64,000 nucleotides of DNA. Source: Anisodus tanguticus. Its lineage: Eukaryota; Streptophyta; Magnoliopsida; Solanales; Solanaceae. Each line of letters opens with the position of its first letter. The stretch's first letter is position 1. A model generated the notes under the pieces. That model made no database searches. It was not told the DNA's origin and saw only the letters and a list, made by a program, of their open reading frames with translations. The stretch covers positions 14,248,001 through 14,312,000 of the forward strand of contig CM067541.1 of the NCBI GenBank assembly GCA_034509755.1, written 5' to 3'. The translations under genes were made by a program, and so were the position numbers. Of this stretch, positions 23,137 to 34,496 are shown one piece after another.

Positions 23137-24181
23137 TATTGGATATGTAAAGCAGTACGTGAAGTAAATAAATATTACAAGTGTTCGAAAGGATAAACAA
23201 ACAAGCCAATGTTCAAAACTGCCGCAAGCTTGTTGAGTCTTGAATCTTGATAACCTGAAATCAAGAAATACTAAATCTGGATTGTTACAACTGTGGCTGA
23301 GTCGAGAGATGACTCTCTGTCTTTAAGACAAGATTACCCGTATATATGCTTTTACGTTAACGGACAATAGTCTCCCAAGATAAAACAACAACTAATCAAC
23401 ACTACAAAGTAAATGGGTTGATTCTGACGAAGAAAACAAAACACGAAACGACTTGCTGAAGAACGAAAAAGGAAGGAAGAGTTTTGAGTTTTCTGTTCAG
23501 TGTTTGTGGACAGAATTTCAGTTTTTCTCTTCTTATGTTTCTGTGTTATATATTGTTGTCTCATTTTCTGTCACCCATAATTGTGTAAAAAGGCTCCAAT
23601 ATATAGCATAAGGGGAGGGACTCATCAACTGCCAAATAATGGTTATTTATGGCCATTGAAGGAGGGAGTTAATCAGTCAAGTAATGACTGATCCAAAAAA
23701 CAACCCAAACGGTAGGCAGAAACTTTATTAAACAATTTGGGGGTCTATCAGAAGAAGCCCAAAGCCCACGACCCATGACCCGAGCCCGGACCGGATGGGC
23801 GGGCGGCTGCGGCGCGCGTGTGGGCTTAGCCTTGAACCCAATCACATCTAGGTCCTCCCTCATTCAAACACATGGGTTATCCCTTGGGGTCCCAAACCCT
23901 TAGCCAATTTTAAGACTTATAAAGAGAACAATTCTTCCCTTTCCCACCGATGTGGTAGATTTGTCTCACACCATATTTTCATACCTCAAACACCTTGCTT
24001 CGTGGACCAATATCTCTTTCATTTCTTAACGAAATTTGACGATCTTTGGCCCTACGGTCATCTACTCACTTAGTAGATTATGCACGTGTGAAGAGACAAA
24101 GCCTCCAACATACGGAACCCTAGTGTTTAAGTCATTAAATACGAGTGGACGCACCTCCCCATCAAAGACAATTTTTCAACA
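23137..24181 (-). repeat. 5' LTR of the minus-strand copia (right copy)
   Basis: Direct repeat of 17956-18885, with an additional ~130 bp at about 23607-23748. A TGCCAAATAATGG/GGCCATTGAAGG segment in that extra part resembles the related solo LTR near 31690-31790, so the extra part is ancestral and was deleted from the left copy. Confidence 0.85.
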
Positions 24182-24186
24182 CATAA

Positions 24187-24830
24187 TTGGTATGGTTCCG
24201 CTTGCATTAGCGCTTCTCCTACATGTATATTAGAGCGAGAGCTAGCTTGCTAAATAGGATCTTCTTTGAGATAAGAGTCATGGTCGCGGGAAGTAAGAGG
24301 AAATAGGTATAGGATGAGGCAGTTAAAAAAAATAAAGAAAGTTAAAAAGACCCCAATCGAGCTATGAAATTGAACATACAGCCTGCGTACCTCCCATTCA
24401 TGGAAGACCTGCCTTATTGTTGATGTCTTTTTTGAGGTTAAGGCGTCAAGGTTGTAGCCCCTTTCGGAATGGCTTTACTGCGAAAAAGCCTTTGATTCGC
24501 AATGCCACTTTGAAAGAAAGGGAACCTCCTCTTAGTCCAGGAACTTCTTATAGTTAGTAGCGATGAATTATAGGATCCCAAAGCAATAACCACAGATGGA
24601 GGAGCATTCATTCCTCTTTTTAACCAGTTTTCCCAAACCGAATACCGGTCGAATAACATAACAATGTTCTAATTTCGGATCGAGGACCTGGCGCATAATA
24701 TGTGCAACATTGGGATCGAGAACGTGCGGTTCTAGTTCTCTCATAGAAGAGAAATCAGAAACGTCAGACGAGGAACTCTTCCCCAGATGGCTGCGAGGCA
24801 ATCTTACTCGAATAAGAAATGATTGAGGTC
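24187..24830. other. GC-richer block of unknown origin, possibly organellar
   Basis: Base composition shifts to clearly higher GC than the flanks. Two overlapping minus-strand ORFs (24568-24801 and 24438-24659) have no family I recognise. Texture and composition resemble plant mitochondrial intergenic DNA, so a nuclear mitochondrial insertion is possible; an old transposon fragment is equally conceivable. No match could be tested. Confidence 0.3.
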
Positions 24831-25536
24831 ACATAAAGCATAAGAGATCTCATTTTATTACAATTTTTATCTTTTCATCTCTTTATATTAAAATCTATAA
24901 GTAAATGAGGTCACAAATTCTGAAATTCTTCATTTCTTTTTAAATTTTCGCATCCAACAAACATAGTAACAGTAATTGAAAAGGAGGGAGTACTATTGAT
25001 CAACTAGTAGTTCAATAATTTGTACTATAAGTTATTGTAAGATATTATATCAAAAAGTATAAAATATGGTAGATGATTGACAGAGGGTAAAATAAAGGGG
25101 TGACGAATGGGACTCCATATAATCATTTGGGACAAAAGTGAAATTGGTAATTATTACTCAATGAAATAATGATGATTGTCTAGGGGTGCCAGGCCAAAGC
25201 ATATAGTAGTGGCGGGTTCTTTTCAGTAGACCCCTCCCAAAGTTTTTCGGGACCCATTTTCCACCCCCAACCTTATGATGAGTCCAAAGTCATACAACAT
25301 GATCAAATTGTATTGAAATCTTGCTCTAATCTCCCAAGATTGGAAATGCTGCTTATGCATATTCTCTTGTTATCTCTTTAGCATTACAAGAAAAACTATA
25401 TTTTATTATTTCATTCTATTTGAAGTAAATACTATGAAAAAGTATCAAAATTAGCTATAAATTTTGTTGATAGTCTATCGATAGATAGTTCGTAGCTAAC
25501 CGATATCCTTGATTGTTAATTTGTTGATAAATTAAA
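24831..25536. other. Intergenic, possible truncated CACTA end
   Basis: No gene is recognised. Near 25382 the sequence CATTACAAGAAAAAC resembles a CACTA-type terminus, with sub-terminal GTAGCTAA and TAGCTATAAATTT motifs after it. No opposite terminus was found before the copia element begins. Confidence 0.35.
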
Positions 25537-26295
25537 TTTTCATCCAACCCTAGCTGTTTCAAACATTAAGTCCCATATCTCCATCAATTTTGAGATGGAA
25601 AACGTCCATTATGCGACATGGACGGAGCTCTTCAAAATTCATTGTAGGTCACACTGGGTTATCAATCACATAATTCCATTGGAAAAAGACAAGGAGAAGG
25701 TGCCGAAAACTGATGATGAAAAGGAATTGTGGTTGACCCTCGATGCAACGGTTCTCCAGTGGATTTATGCCACAATTTCGAGTGACTTATTGCATACGAT
25801 TCTTGAACCCGACCTCATGACAATAGAGGCTTGGGTTCGACTACGTGACATATTCCAGGATAATAAAAATTGCCGGGCCGTCACACTTGAGCAAGAATTC
25901 TCTACCACTGACATGACAAATTTTCCAATGCATCCGCATATTGTCAACGACTCAAGGTTTTGTCGAACTAACTCAAGAATGTCAGGGCGTCGATAACTAA
26001 CAATCGGCTCATTTTACAAATGATTGCAGGTCTCACTGATGTGTATAGTGGCGTTGGTACACTCATCCGCCAAAGCAACCCTCTTCCGCCATTTTACCAA
26101 GCATGTTCTATGCTCATACTAGAAGAAGCGTGTTTTGCCAAAAAGACAACCACCGTATCAAATTCTGCCATGGTTGCCACTCCATCCGATGATAATTCTT
26201 CACAATTTGAAAATATGCCGCCAAACTGTGGTCAAAGGGGACGAAATGGCAATAATGGCAGTAAATATCGCGGCAGTGGCCATGGTGGTGGCTAG
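25537..26295 (+). pseudogene. gag fragment (UBN2-type), copia at 25.5 kb
   Basis: The frame at 25595-25996 shows the UBN2/retrotran_gag pattern (WIYATISSDLLHTI, then WVRLRDIFQDN). A frame change follows near 25970, and 26020-26295 continues with MIAGLTDVYSGVGTLIRQSN and a Gly/Asn/Arg-rich tail. That tail replaces a zinc knuckle in this family. The frame breaks make it non-functional. Confidence 0.85.
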
Positions 26296-26504
26296 CAGCA
26301 GAGGTCTGGCCATGCGTGGCAGCCGCGGGCCCAGTGGGGCAGTGGACCGCCACAGTGGGCCTGGCAATGGCCTTGGGCTATCCCTTCCTGCCCTTTTCAT
26401 TCGGGACTTGGGCCAGGTCCAGTCCGAGGCACACTGGCCAGCAGTAGCCCAGTGTTCTTGTGCCACACCCTCAACCGAACCAGTGGCAGTAGGCCTATTC
26501 GACA

Positions 26505-29500
26505 GTGGCCACACCAACCGACATTGTGTCCGCGATGCACACCCTTGGACTCAATCCGCTCGACGCAAACTTGTACATGGACACCAGAGCAACGTCTCAG
26601 ATGACATCCTTAAAAGGTAATCTCTCGTCCTATTTTAATTTGAGCAATAATCGTGGTATAATTATCGAAAATGGTCATTCAATTGCAATTCGTGGTTATG
26701 GTAATACAAACTTGTCCCACTCGAACCCACCGTTAGCCTTAAAAAATGTCTTTCATGCTCCTCAATTAATTAAAAACTTAGTTTCAGTTCTAAAATTTAC
26801 CATTGACAATTCAGTTTCTGTTGAATTTGATCCTTTTAGGTTTTTCGTGAAACATTTTCAGACGGGGATGTGCCTAATGAGATGTGATAGTCGAGGCGAG
26901 CTCTATCCAATCACTATTACCACACATCGAGCCACGTTACCATCCACTTTTACAACTTTAGCACCTTCTTTATGGCATGAACATTTGGGTCATCCGGAAG
27001 CACCTGTTTTGCCTCCCTTAAACAAAATAAATTTATTGAGTGTACTAGAACTCGTAATTCTCATGTTTGTCGCTCATGTCCTCTTGAGAAGTATGTTAAA
27101 TTGCCTTTTGTTACTTATAATTCATGCACTGTTATGCCTTTTGATAATATCGATAGTGATATTTGGACATCTCCCGTTTTGAGCTCTTTTGGTCATCGAT
27201 ATTATCTTCTTTTGTTGGATGATTACTCTAATTTTTTGTGGATATTTCTTTGTCTAAAAAGTCACAAGGTTTTCCACGTTTTTCTCCTTTAGAGCATTCA
27301 TCCGCACTCAATTTGAATAGGTCATTAGAAATGCTCAATGTGATAATGGTAGAGAATTTGATAATGGGCCATTTTGGGATATTTGCAAAGTTAATGGTTT
27401 ATATTTTCGTCTCTCTTGTACACATACCTAATCTCAAAATGGAAAAGTGGAAAGAAAAATTTGAACCATTAATAACATTGTTAGAACCTTACTTGCTCAT
27501 GCCTCTCTACCACTATCATTTTGGCATCATGCATTACACATGGCAACATATCTCCTCAACATATTTCCAAGCAAACAATTAGCCTATCAATCCCCTCTCA
27601 AAATTATATACCTAAGGGGCCCACCTTACTCTCATCTACGGGTATTCGAGTGCTTATGCTATCTTTTTTTTCCTTCGACTACCATCAATAAACTTCAACC
27701 CCGTTCTACTTCGTGTATATTTTTGGGATATCCGTCAAACTATCGTGGTTACAAATGTTACGACTTATCTTCTAATAAAATCATCGTGAGTCGCCACGTA
27801 GTCTTTGATGAATTAAATTTTCCCTTTTCCAAAATGCATTGTTTCGTGCCTTATACCTACAAATTTCTTGATGATAGCATTCCTCCATATTTGGTCTAGC
27901 ACTTGGCTTCGAAAACAGGCCCAACTTCTCATCCTGACTTGCCTACAATTTCGGCCAGCCTAAATAATTCCAACAACTTGGCCAACCAATGTGGCCTGCC
28001 AACCCGGGCCCATTGGCTTCCAGCCTAGCGACACCTCTCGCTGGCAGTCCACTGCCGAGAGGCCCAACGCCCGACAACCCACTAGCTGGTGGTCCATTCT
28101 TGGGCAGTGGCACCCCACCGACTGTAATCCCACTCCCGGGCAGTCCACTCCCCTCTCACTCGGCCTCCGGACCCATCACAAGTTAGCCCAATACCACTTC
28201 CCCTATCCAACCAACTACAATTCCGGCCCAACGGCCAGTCACTCGTAGTACGGTCTTCACACCTATGTTACCAAATCGCCTCTACCTCATAATCCTGTGT
28301 CTGCCCTTAATGACCCGAATTGGAAAATGGCTATGAATGATGAATATAATACTCTTATTAATAACAACACTTGAGATTTAGTGTCTCGTCCTCCTGATGT
28401 TAATGTGATTCGGTCTATGTGGATTCTTAGTTATAAAGAAGAATCTGATGGTACATTTGAGAGGCATAAATCCCGTCTTGTAGGTGATGGAAAAACTCAA
28501 TAGGTTGATGTGGACTACAGTGAGGCTTTCAGTCCGGTGGTCAAACCAATAACTATCTGCATGGTACTAAGTCTGCCACTTTCTAAGGCATGACCTCTAC
28601 ATCAGCTTGATGTGAAAAATGCATTCTTGCATGGAGAACTCAATGAAATGGTGTACATGTATCAACCCATGGGTTACAAAGACCCCACCTATCCTAATCA
28701 TGTATGCTTACCGAAAAAAATCCTTGTATGAGCTCAAATAAGCCTCACGGACCTGGTACAAGAGGTTTGCAGATTATGTTTCTATTATTGGATTTTCTAA
28801 CAGCAGGTATGATCATTATCTCTTCATATACCATCACGGTAATGATATAGCTTACATCCTTATGTATGTGGATGATATTATCTTAACTGCTTCATTTGAT
28901 ACTCTTCGCAAGTCTATCATGTATTTTCTTAGCTCAGAATCTGCTATGAAAGATCTAAGGAATAGCTGTAACACGTCATGCATGTGGTTTATTTTTGTAT
29001 CAAAAGAAGTATGCAGAAGAGATCATTGAATGAGCTCCACTCCGGTTGATACTAAACCGAAGTTGAGTGCTACTTCCAGCACACCATATGCTGATCCTTC
29101 ACATTATCGCAGCCTTGTAGGAGCCCTGCAATATCTTACTTTCACGAGGCCCGACATATCTTTATGGCGTGCAACAGATTTGTCTATTCATGCATAACCC
29201 GATGGAGGATCACATGCATGCTCTCAAACACATTGTGCGCTATATTCAGGGCACTCTCAATCATGGCTTGCATTTATATCCGTCTTCAACAACAACTTTT
29301 ATTTCTTACACAAATGCAGATTGGGGTGGATGTCCGGATACCAGACGCTCCACGTCTGGTTATTGTGTCTTTCTTGGTGACAATTTTATCTCTTGATCCT
29401 TTAAACGACAAGCTACCTTGTCTAGGTCCAGTGTGGAAGCCGAATACTCGGGAGTTGCCAATGTGGTTTCTGAATCTTGTTGGCTACGAAACCTTCTTCT

Positions 29501-29723
29501 GGAGCTCCATTGTCCTGTTCTGAAGGCGACATTGCTTTATTATGATAATGTTAGTGCGATTTATCTCTCAGGGAATCCGGTTCATCATCAACGCACTAAA
29601 TATATTGAGATAAATATTCACTTTGTTCATGAAAAGGTTGCTCGTAGACAAGTACGTGTCTTACATGTCCCGTCACGCTATCATATCGCCAATATTTTTA
29701 CAAAAGGTTTTCCGTTGGTTTAA
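26505..29723 (+). pseudogene. Broken pol, copia at 25.5 kb
   Basis: At 26505-27182 the protease motif is DTRATS where D-T-G-A-T is expected. The pre-integrase HLGHPEAP motif follows. Integrase fragments are scattered in several frames at 27101-27899. A Gly/Pro-rich linker follows at about 27900-28250. Reverse transcriptase is at about 28300-29150 with YVDD at 28865-28876. RNase H is at 29169-29723 (NADWGGCPDTRRSTSGY, then RHQR-type HHQRTKYIEI), with one stop after GDNFIS. Multiple frameshifts preclude a product. Confidence 0.87.
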
Positions 29724-29892
29724 TTTGAAGATTTTCGCGAATATTACATAATCTTTTAGTATATTTTGTATATGGTAGGTGTATATTTAGTTATTTACTA
29801 CCTTAATTCTAGCATAGGATGATGCTTGTATCATGTGTATATTTACTACCCATTTGGAATGAAATAATCATGTAAGATAATTCTTACAAAAC

Positions 29893-29918
29893 ATATATAT
29901 ATATATATATATATATAG
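29893..29918. repeat. (AT)n microsatellite
   Basis: About 13 AT units immediately downstream of the copia 3' end. Confidence 0.95.
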
Positions 29919-30024
29919 TGGACAGCAAAAACATTGTTTGCACCTTCGATGCACCATGGTGCTTCATAGTTTATAAAGCATTCAATAATATTACAATTCA
30001 GAATTAGTCCGTTGGTCGTAGTTC

Positions 30025-30711
30025 CTAGAATGTCTCCCGAAACACTTCATTGGCAAACACGGGCGGAACTACCGAAATCATCGGGTCACCAACAAAATTC
30101 CCTATAGCTCCTTGTTTTGCTAAAGTGTCCGCCACCCTATTTTATTCTCTGTATTTGTGCCGGACCGACGATTTTCCCATCTTGATCAGCAACAACATGC
30201 ATTCATACACAACAGAATTTAGTATTTCATTTCCTTTGTTTATCATGTTAATCACATCTACTGAATCTACTTCAACTTGGATTGGTGTTAAACCATTATT
30301 CCAAGCTAATTTCAGACCATGTCTGAGGGCTAAAATTTTAGCCTTAGGGGTTGAGGCTGCATGAATGGTTCTCATGAAGCCTGTCACTCAATCTCTATTA
30401 GAGTTCCTAATGATACCTCAAATTCTTCCAATCCCCAAAACATTCTCACAAGCATTATCAGTGTTAAGCTTAAGAGAGTTCCTAGGAGGAGGATCCCATT
30501 TGAGTCTGATTTTAGTCCTGAAGGTCTTAAGCTTGGTGTCTCTAGCACAAAAATGGTACTTAGTGACATGGTTGATGGGTTTCCCTATTTGAACAGTTTT
30601 TTTTGACATTGAAGAGGTTATTATTCGTAGTGATCCATATTTTTCATAGGCAAAAACGAAGGAGATCTTTCCAGTAGAGATAATGTTGAAATGCTTTATT
30701 TTTAAGAACAT
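30025..30711 (-). pseudogene. RNase H-like (RVT_3 type) pseudogene, minus strand
   Basis: One minus-strand frame runs from about 30711 to a terminal stop at 30025-30027. It shows the plant RNase H-like domain: a KWDPPPRNSLKLNTD start, a TGFMRTIHAASTPKAKILAL region, VEVDSVDVINMI, and RHKYRE followed by VADTLAKQGAIGNFV. Three in-frame stops interrupt it at 30418-30420, 30388-30390 (where Trp is usual) and 30142-30144 (where Gln is usual). Proteins of this type occur as stand-alone plant genes and at the C-terminus of plant LINE-1 elements. No reverse transcriptase lies upstream on this strand, so it is either a gene fragment or a cut-off LINE tail. Confidence 0.8.
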
Positions 30712-31028
30712 TCAAGTATTGGGCCAGTCTGTTGCATTAAAGAGCATGTTATCAGTACACTTTTCATTCGAGCAGTGCTGGGAGGTAATCGGTACTTACT
30801 ATGCAAGATAAGGTGTAAAAATGAAATATTATGCCAAGTTGAGAGGTAATCGACGTATTAAGCCTTTATTTCCAAATGAGCGAAATACTCCCCCCCCCCT
30901 TCTAAAGGCACTCACAGTAGTGGCAGAGTTAGAAGGGCAGGAGGGGTTCATCTGAATTTTGACATCATATAATCATATCATATATACCAGGTTTAAATTT
31001 TTAACGTGTATATAGCAAATGTTTAACT
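30712..31028. other. Intergenic; C12 homopolymer
   Basis: No gene recognised. A run of 12 C lies at 30888-30899. The last three bases (ACT) are a target-site duplication of the CACTA element that follows. Confidence 0.6.
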
Positions 31029-32201
31029 CACCACAAGAAAGTACATAATTGGCAATACAACTTTAGCAACAATAAATATATTGTTGCTAAAAAATGTAAA
31101 TGGCAACAAAAATGTAATATGTTGTTGCTAAAAAACGTAAATGGCAAGAAAAATAAAAACTTGTTGTTGCGAAATCTTTTCACATCAGAGGTTATTGCAA
31201 CGACATACAATAATTTTTGTTGCAAAAAGTACTTTTGACAACAACATCCAACATATGACAACAAAAAAATATTGGAAATTTACTAATGTGGAATTAAGTT
31301 TATCCCATTATTTATGACTCGAACAATTGGGGCCCCACACGTCGGAAACGTCGTTTCCACACACGTGCACACGTAGTGCCAAGTATCGCAAATTTCATTA
31401 GTGAAAGAGATATTGGTACGTAAATGAAACGTTTGAGACATAGAATGATGGACGGTTATTGGCCAAATGACAAGTATTCCACGTTGGTAAACGAAGGAAG
31501 AAGTGTAAGATGAAACGAGTCGGAAATCGCCGCGGAGCCGCGAAGGGCCGCGACGCAGCCCCGTCGGAGCCGAGGCACCGGAGCGCCGCGACGCTAATTC
31601 GCAGAGCCACGGCGCTTCGGAGGCAGAATGCTGCGACGGGAAGATGGAAAGTTCTGACTTTTGGACTGATTTTGGAGCATTGAATCTCCATTATTTGGCA
31701 CATGAATTCAGCCGTTATTTGGCTGAATGTAACCCCTCAATAAGTGTCATTACATGGCTATTGAAGGTCATTAGTTGGCTAGTTGAGGGGTCATCTCATT
31801 ACACTATAAATTGAGTCATTTGGCTAAATTGTTCAACACTAAGAAACACTTACAAAATTTTCTGAAATCTTCTTCTCCCTCTCTATTAAGTTTCTAAATT
31901 CAAAGTTCTTCAAGAGTAACATTTGAGTTTCATTTGCTCATTTGTTAAGTTGATGTTGTATCTTGAGAGACTATTGCCCGACTACGTAAAATGATATATA
32001 CGGGGCAATCTTATCTTAAAGACAGAGTGTCATCACTCAACTCAGCAAATAGCAAGGAGTTTGTAACGTTCTTGATTCCAGTTTGTTGTAATCTTTAGTT
32101 TATCATTTCTAGCAATTTGTAATATTTACTTACTTTTCGTTTTCTGCAATTGTTGTAACCCACAAAAATATTATTGGAAAAATGTCTTTCTTCTTGTAGT
32201 G
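31029..32201. mobile_element. Short non-autonomous CACTA (En/Spm-like) element carrying a nested solo LTR
   Basis: The left end is CACCACAAGAAAGTACAT. The right end, reverse-complemented, is CACTACAAGAAGAAAGACAT; these are matching CACTA-type termini. They are flanked by the same 3-bp sequence, ACT, at 31026-31028 and 32202-32204, the duplication length expected for CACTA transposases. Near the left end, GTTGCTAAAAAA units repeat with inverted copies, as usual for sub-terminal regions. Removing the solo LTR at 31273-32164 leaves about 280 bp. Confidence 0.75.
31273..32164 (+). mobile_element. Solo LTR related to the 17.96-24.18 kb copia family
   Basis: Compared with the reverse complement of the LTRs at 17956-18885 and 23137-24181, shared blocks occur in order: TGGAAATTT at the start, 'gaaagagatattggtac', a GC-rich core near 31530-31620, GGCTATTGAAGG, 'caatcttatcttaaagacagag', and 'gtaatatttacttactt'. 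No primer site or coding sequence adjoins it. It therefore looks like a solo LTR left by recombination. Exact ends are uncertain by a few bases because the flanks are A-rich (AAATATTGG on one side, AAATATTATTGG on the other). Confidence 0.65.
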
Positions 32202-32204
32202 ACT

Positions 32205-32766
32205 CATTCGGTGAAAATTTTATCTTAGTCTTTGCATGCTCGATATATTTGTATCAGATCGATAAATACGAAACGTTTATTTTTCATACGTATATTTAAG
32301 TTTTTATTATGGTTAAATCTCGTTTCATTATTCTCGGATGTAAATAAGTATTCACGTAAAAGAGGAAAAAAAAAGTAACAAAAACGAAAATAGCTGAGAA
32401 TTCCAGTTTCCAAGACACAACAGAATACATCAGCTTAGAAACCGTTTGTTGTCTTTCAAGAACTGTTACACATTATGTCATGAAACTGTCTCTATAGCTA
32501 TTTTCATCAAGCAACACCCCCTCCCCCACCCCACCTGCCTTCCCCCACCTCTACCCCCTCTAAATCATGTTACAATTTCCTAATACAGCCAAACACAAAT
32601 AAAACAACATGACTTGAGAATTTCTCCAAATGCCAAATGAAAAATGTACTTATATCAATTTAATAATGAAGTTATTAATCTTCATTAGAAATAGAATTGT
32701 CTTTTAAAGATTACCAAAAAAAAAGAGGTGTTACATTGTTGATTTTGTACCGTAAAAGATAATATG
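32205..32766. other. Intergenic, no gene recognised
   Basis: AT-rich, with a C-rich patch at 32515-32560 (CCCCCTCCCCCACCCC type). No coding signal. Confidence 0.5.
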
Positions 32767-32930
32767 CACTACTAAAGAAAAATGAATTAGCCCAATCGCT
32801 AATATTTCACTAATTAATAATTTTTAATTGACATGATCTTTTGATAATCCGTCGCTAAATAAGATTAGCAAAGAATTTTTATTTTTTAGCGACATTCGTT
32901 ATCCTTGCACTAATTCATATTTTTGTCGTG
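32767..32930. mobile_element. Candidate CACTA-type MITE
   Basis: The left end CACTACTAAAGAAAAATGAA and the reverse complement of the right end, CACGACAAAAATATGAATTA, form imperfect terminal inverted repeats. Internal TTAGCGAC / GTCGCTAA motifs are in opposite orientation. The immediate 3-bp flanks (ATG, TAC) do not match, so the boundaries or the call may be off. Confidence 0.4.
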
Positions 32931-33034
32931 TACAAGAATAATCTCTTATGTGTTACGTAGGAAATCAGTCTAAAATAGTTCTGTTAAATATATACACATG
33001 AACAGAATAGTTCTAGGTTCTTTATTTGTACCAA

Positions 33035-33165
33035 CACTGAGCAATTTTGATCCCGTTATACTTAAAACATACAACGACAATCATATTTCATGAAATTGGC
33101 ACTGAACAATTTTGATCTCCGTTATACCTAAAACATACAACGACAAACACATTTCACAAAATTGA
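33035..33165. repeat. 65-bp tandem duplication
   Basis: Units start at 33035 and 33100 (CACTGAGCAATTTTGATC / CACTGAACAATTTTGATC) and share 'aaaacatacaacgacaa'. About ten differences separate them. Confidence 0.85.
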
Positions 33166-34261
33166 CCCGTGAGAAGTATATTGGGTATATAAACTAAAGA
33201 AACTATCAGGACAGATGTCCTCCCGTTCGTTTTTATTAGGTTTTGGAGAAGTTTTAATCGAAAAGTTTATATTAGTAACTGAAATTAGGGTAGGTTTTAG
33301 ACAAGAAGAATATATCGTACCTTTAATTCCGATTTATGCAGAATATGAATATATGATAATTTGATTGGTCAAATTCATTCCTTCTTTTTTTGCTTTTATC
33401 ATAATGTGATAATGAAAGTATATTTTGAGAATTTTTGGGGATAAGTACACCTGTTCAAAGTTCCCAAAAGCCTGATAGGTGGGTTACAGAGTTACACCAT
33501 GGAAAATATTGTCTATTTCATTTGTTTTGTTTCATAAAGTGAAGAATTTTTAGTAAAAAAAATGAAAAGTTAGTAATTGAGACTCGTAGCTTTCAACCAA
33601 AAAGTATTGCTTTTTCATAATCAATTTGTATGATGTTCACGTAAGTGAGCTTACAGTATAGTAGTATCGGTGATTGACATGAGATTTAAATATAAAAAAA
33701 ACTTATTAAGATTAGTAATAAATAGTAAGTATGAACTTATAATTCAAAAGATACCACGGATTATTCAATATTACGAATCTTAAAAGTTAAATTCATAAAA
33801 CTTAAATTTTAATTGAATCTATAAAACTTCAATCTTGAATCTCCTTCGTCAATAATTAATCTTAACATGAGAAGACTAGTTAATCCAAAATAATTCTTAT
33901 TACTAGTATATCTTTAATCAAAATCTCAAAACCAATGAACAAAAAGGCTCTCTTATAAAATTCTCACTCCGAAATCATTAAATAAAACAAAGCAAAAAGA
34001 TGATTGGGACCCTCTTAAGTCTTAACTCATCCACAATAATCAACCTTCTTTCTTCCAAGTGTTTTTAAAATTCCGTTTCTTCTTTTCTAAGTGCTTCACA
34101 CTGTATATATTGATGTCCCTCAAATAAGATAAAAATTATATATAAAATGAAGTAGCATAACAAACAACATAGACCCCACTTCTCATGCAATGACGACGAA
34201 ATTCACTCCAAAAAAATAATTAAAAAATTAAAAAAAAAAACAAATAAATCCATTTCATCTC
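33166..34261. other. Upstream region of the GDU gene
   Basis: AT-rich, no ORF of interest and no recognised transposon. It is the only extended stretch in the middle of the window not occupied by mobile elements, and presumably holds the regulatory sequence of the gene at 34497. Confidence 0.45.
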
Positions 34262-34270
34262 TATATATAA
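34262..34270 (+). promoter_or_regulatory. TATA box of the GDU gene
   Basis: TATATATAA lies 227 bp before the ATG. A CT-rich leader (CTCATTCTCTTCATTCC) begins about 25 bp after it, typical of a plant transcription start region. The start site itself is inferred. Confidence 0.6.
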
Positions 34271-34496
34271 CCACCTCCTTTTACTCATTCTCTTCATTCC
34301 ATTCTCTTTCTCTTCCTTCTCCATCACCACCACCATTCTAACCAAAAAAACTTTTCTAAGCTCTTATAAGTATAGTATACAAAAAAATTTATACGAAAAA
34401 AATTCAGACTCTACAGCTACCAAGCTAGGTGTATGTCCAAACTTTGGTGGTAACAGACTATTCCGATTTGGAACAAGAAGATTGTTGCTTTTAAAG

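Larger units (their letters stand above)
17956..24181 (-). mobile_element. Old Ty1-copia retrotransposon, minus strand
   Basis: Two direct repeats of about 0.93 and 1.05 kb bound a 4.2-kb interior whose coding sense is on the minus strand. The flanks are CATAG (17951-17955) and CATAA (24182-24186), a 4/5 match that fits a decayed 5-bp target duplication. On the minus strand the LTR starts TGTAAA or TGTTGA and ends CCAACA/CCAATA. Interior fragments read as copia pre-integrase, reverse transcriptase and RNase H. No ORF longer than 90 codons remains. A solo LTR of a related family is at 31273-32164 on the opposite strand. Confidence 0.85.
25537..29890 (+). mobile_element. 5'-truncated Ty1-copia retrotransposon, plus strand
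   Basis: Copia coding sequence starts abruptly inside the gag N-terminus (FHPTLAVSNIKS in frame at about 25540). No LTR or primer site lies upstream. It runs through protease, integrase, reverse transcriptase and RNase H. It is closely related to the element at 50606-55022 (shared YATWTELFKIH / YATWTELYKIH and DIFQDN). After RNase H, 29725-29890 ends with 'aatgaaataatcatg...attcttaca', similar to the LTR end of that relative, so a 3' LTR remnant may be present. Confidence 0.85.

Noticed and set aside
34482..34496. Five extra codons upstream of the GDU ATG
   Set aside because: They start at TTG, and family members begin close to the Met at 34497.
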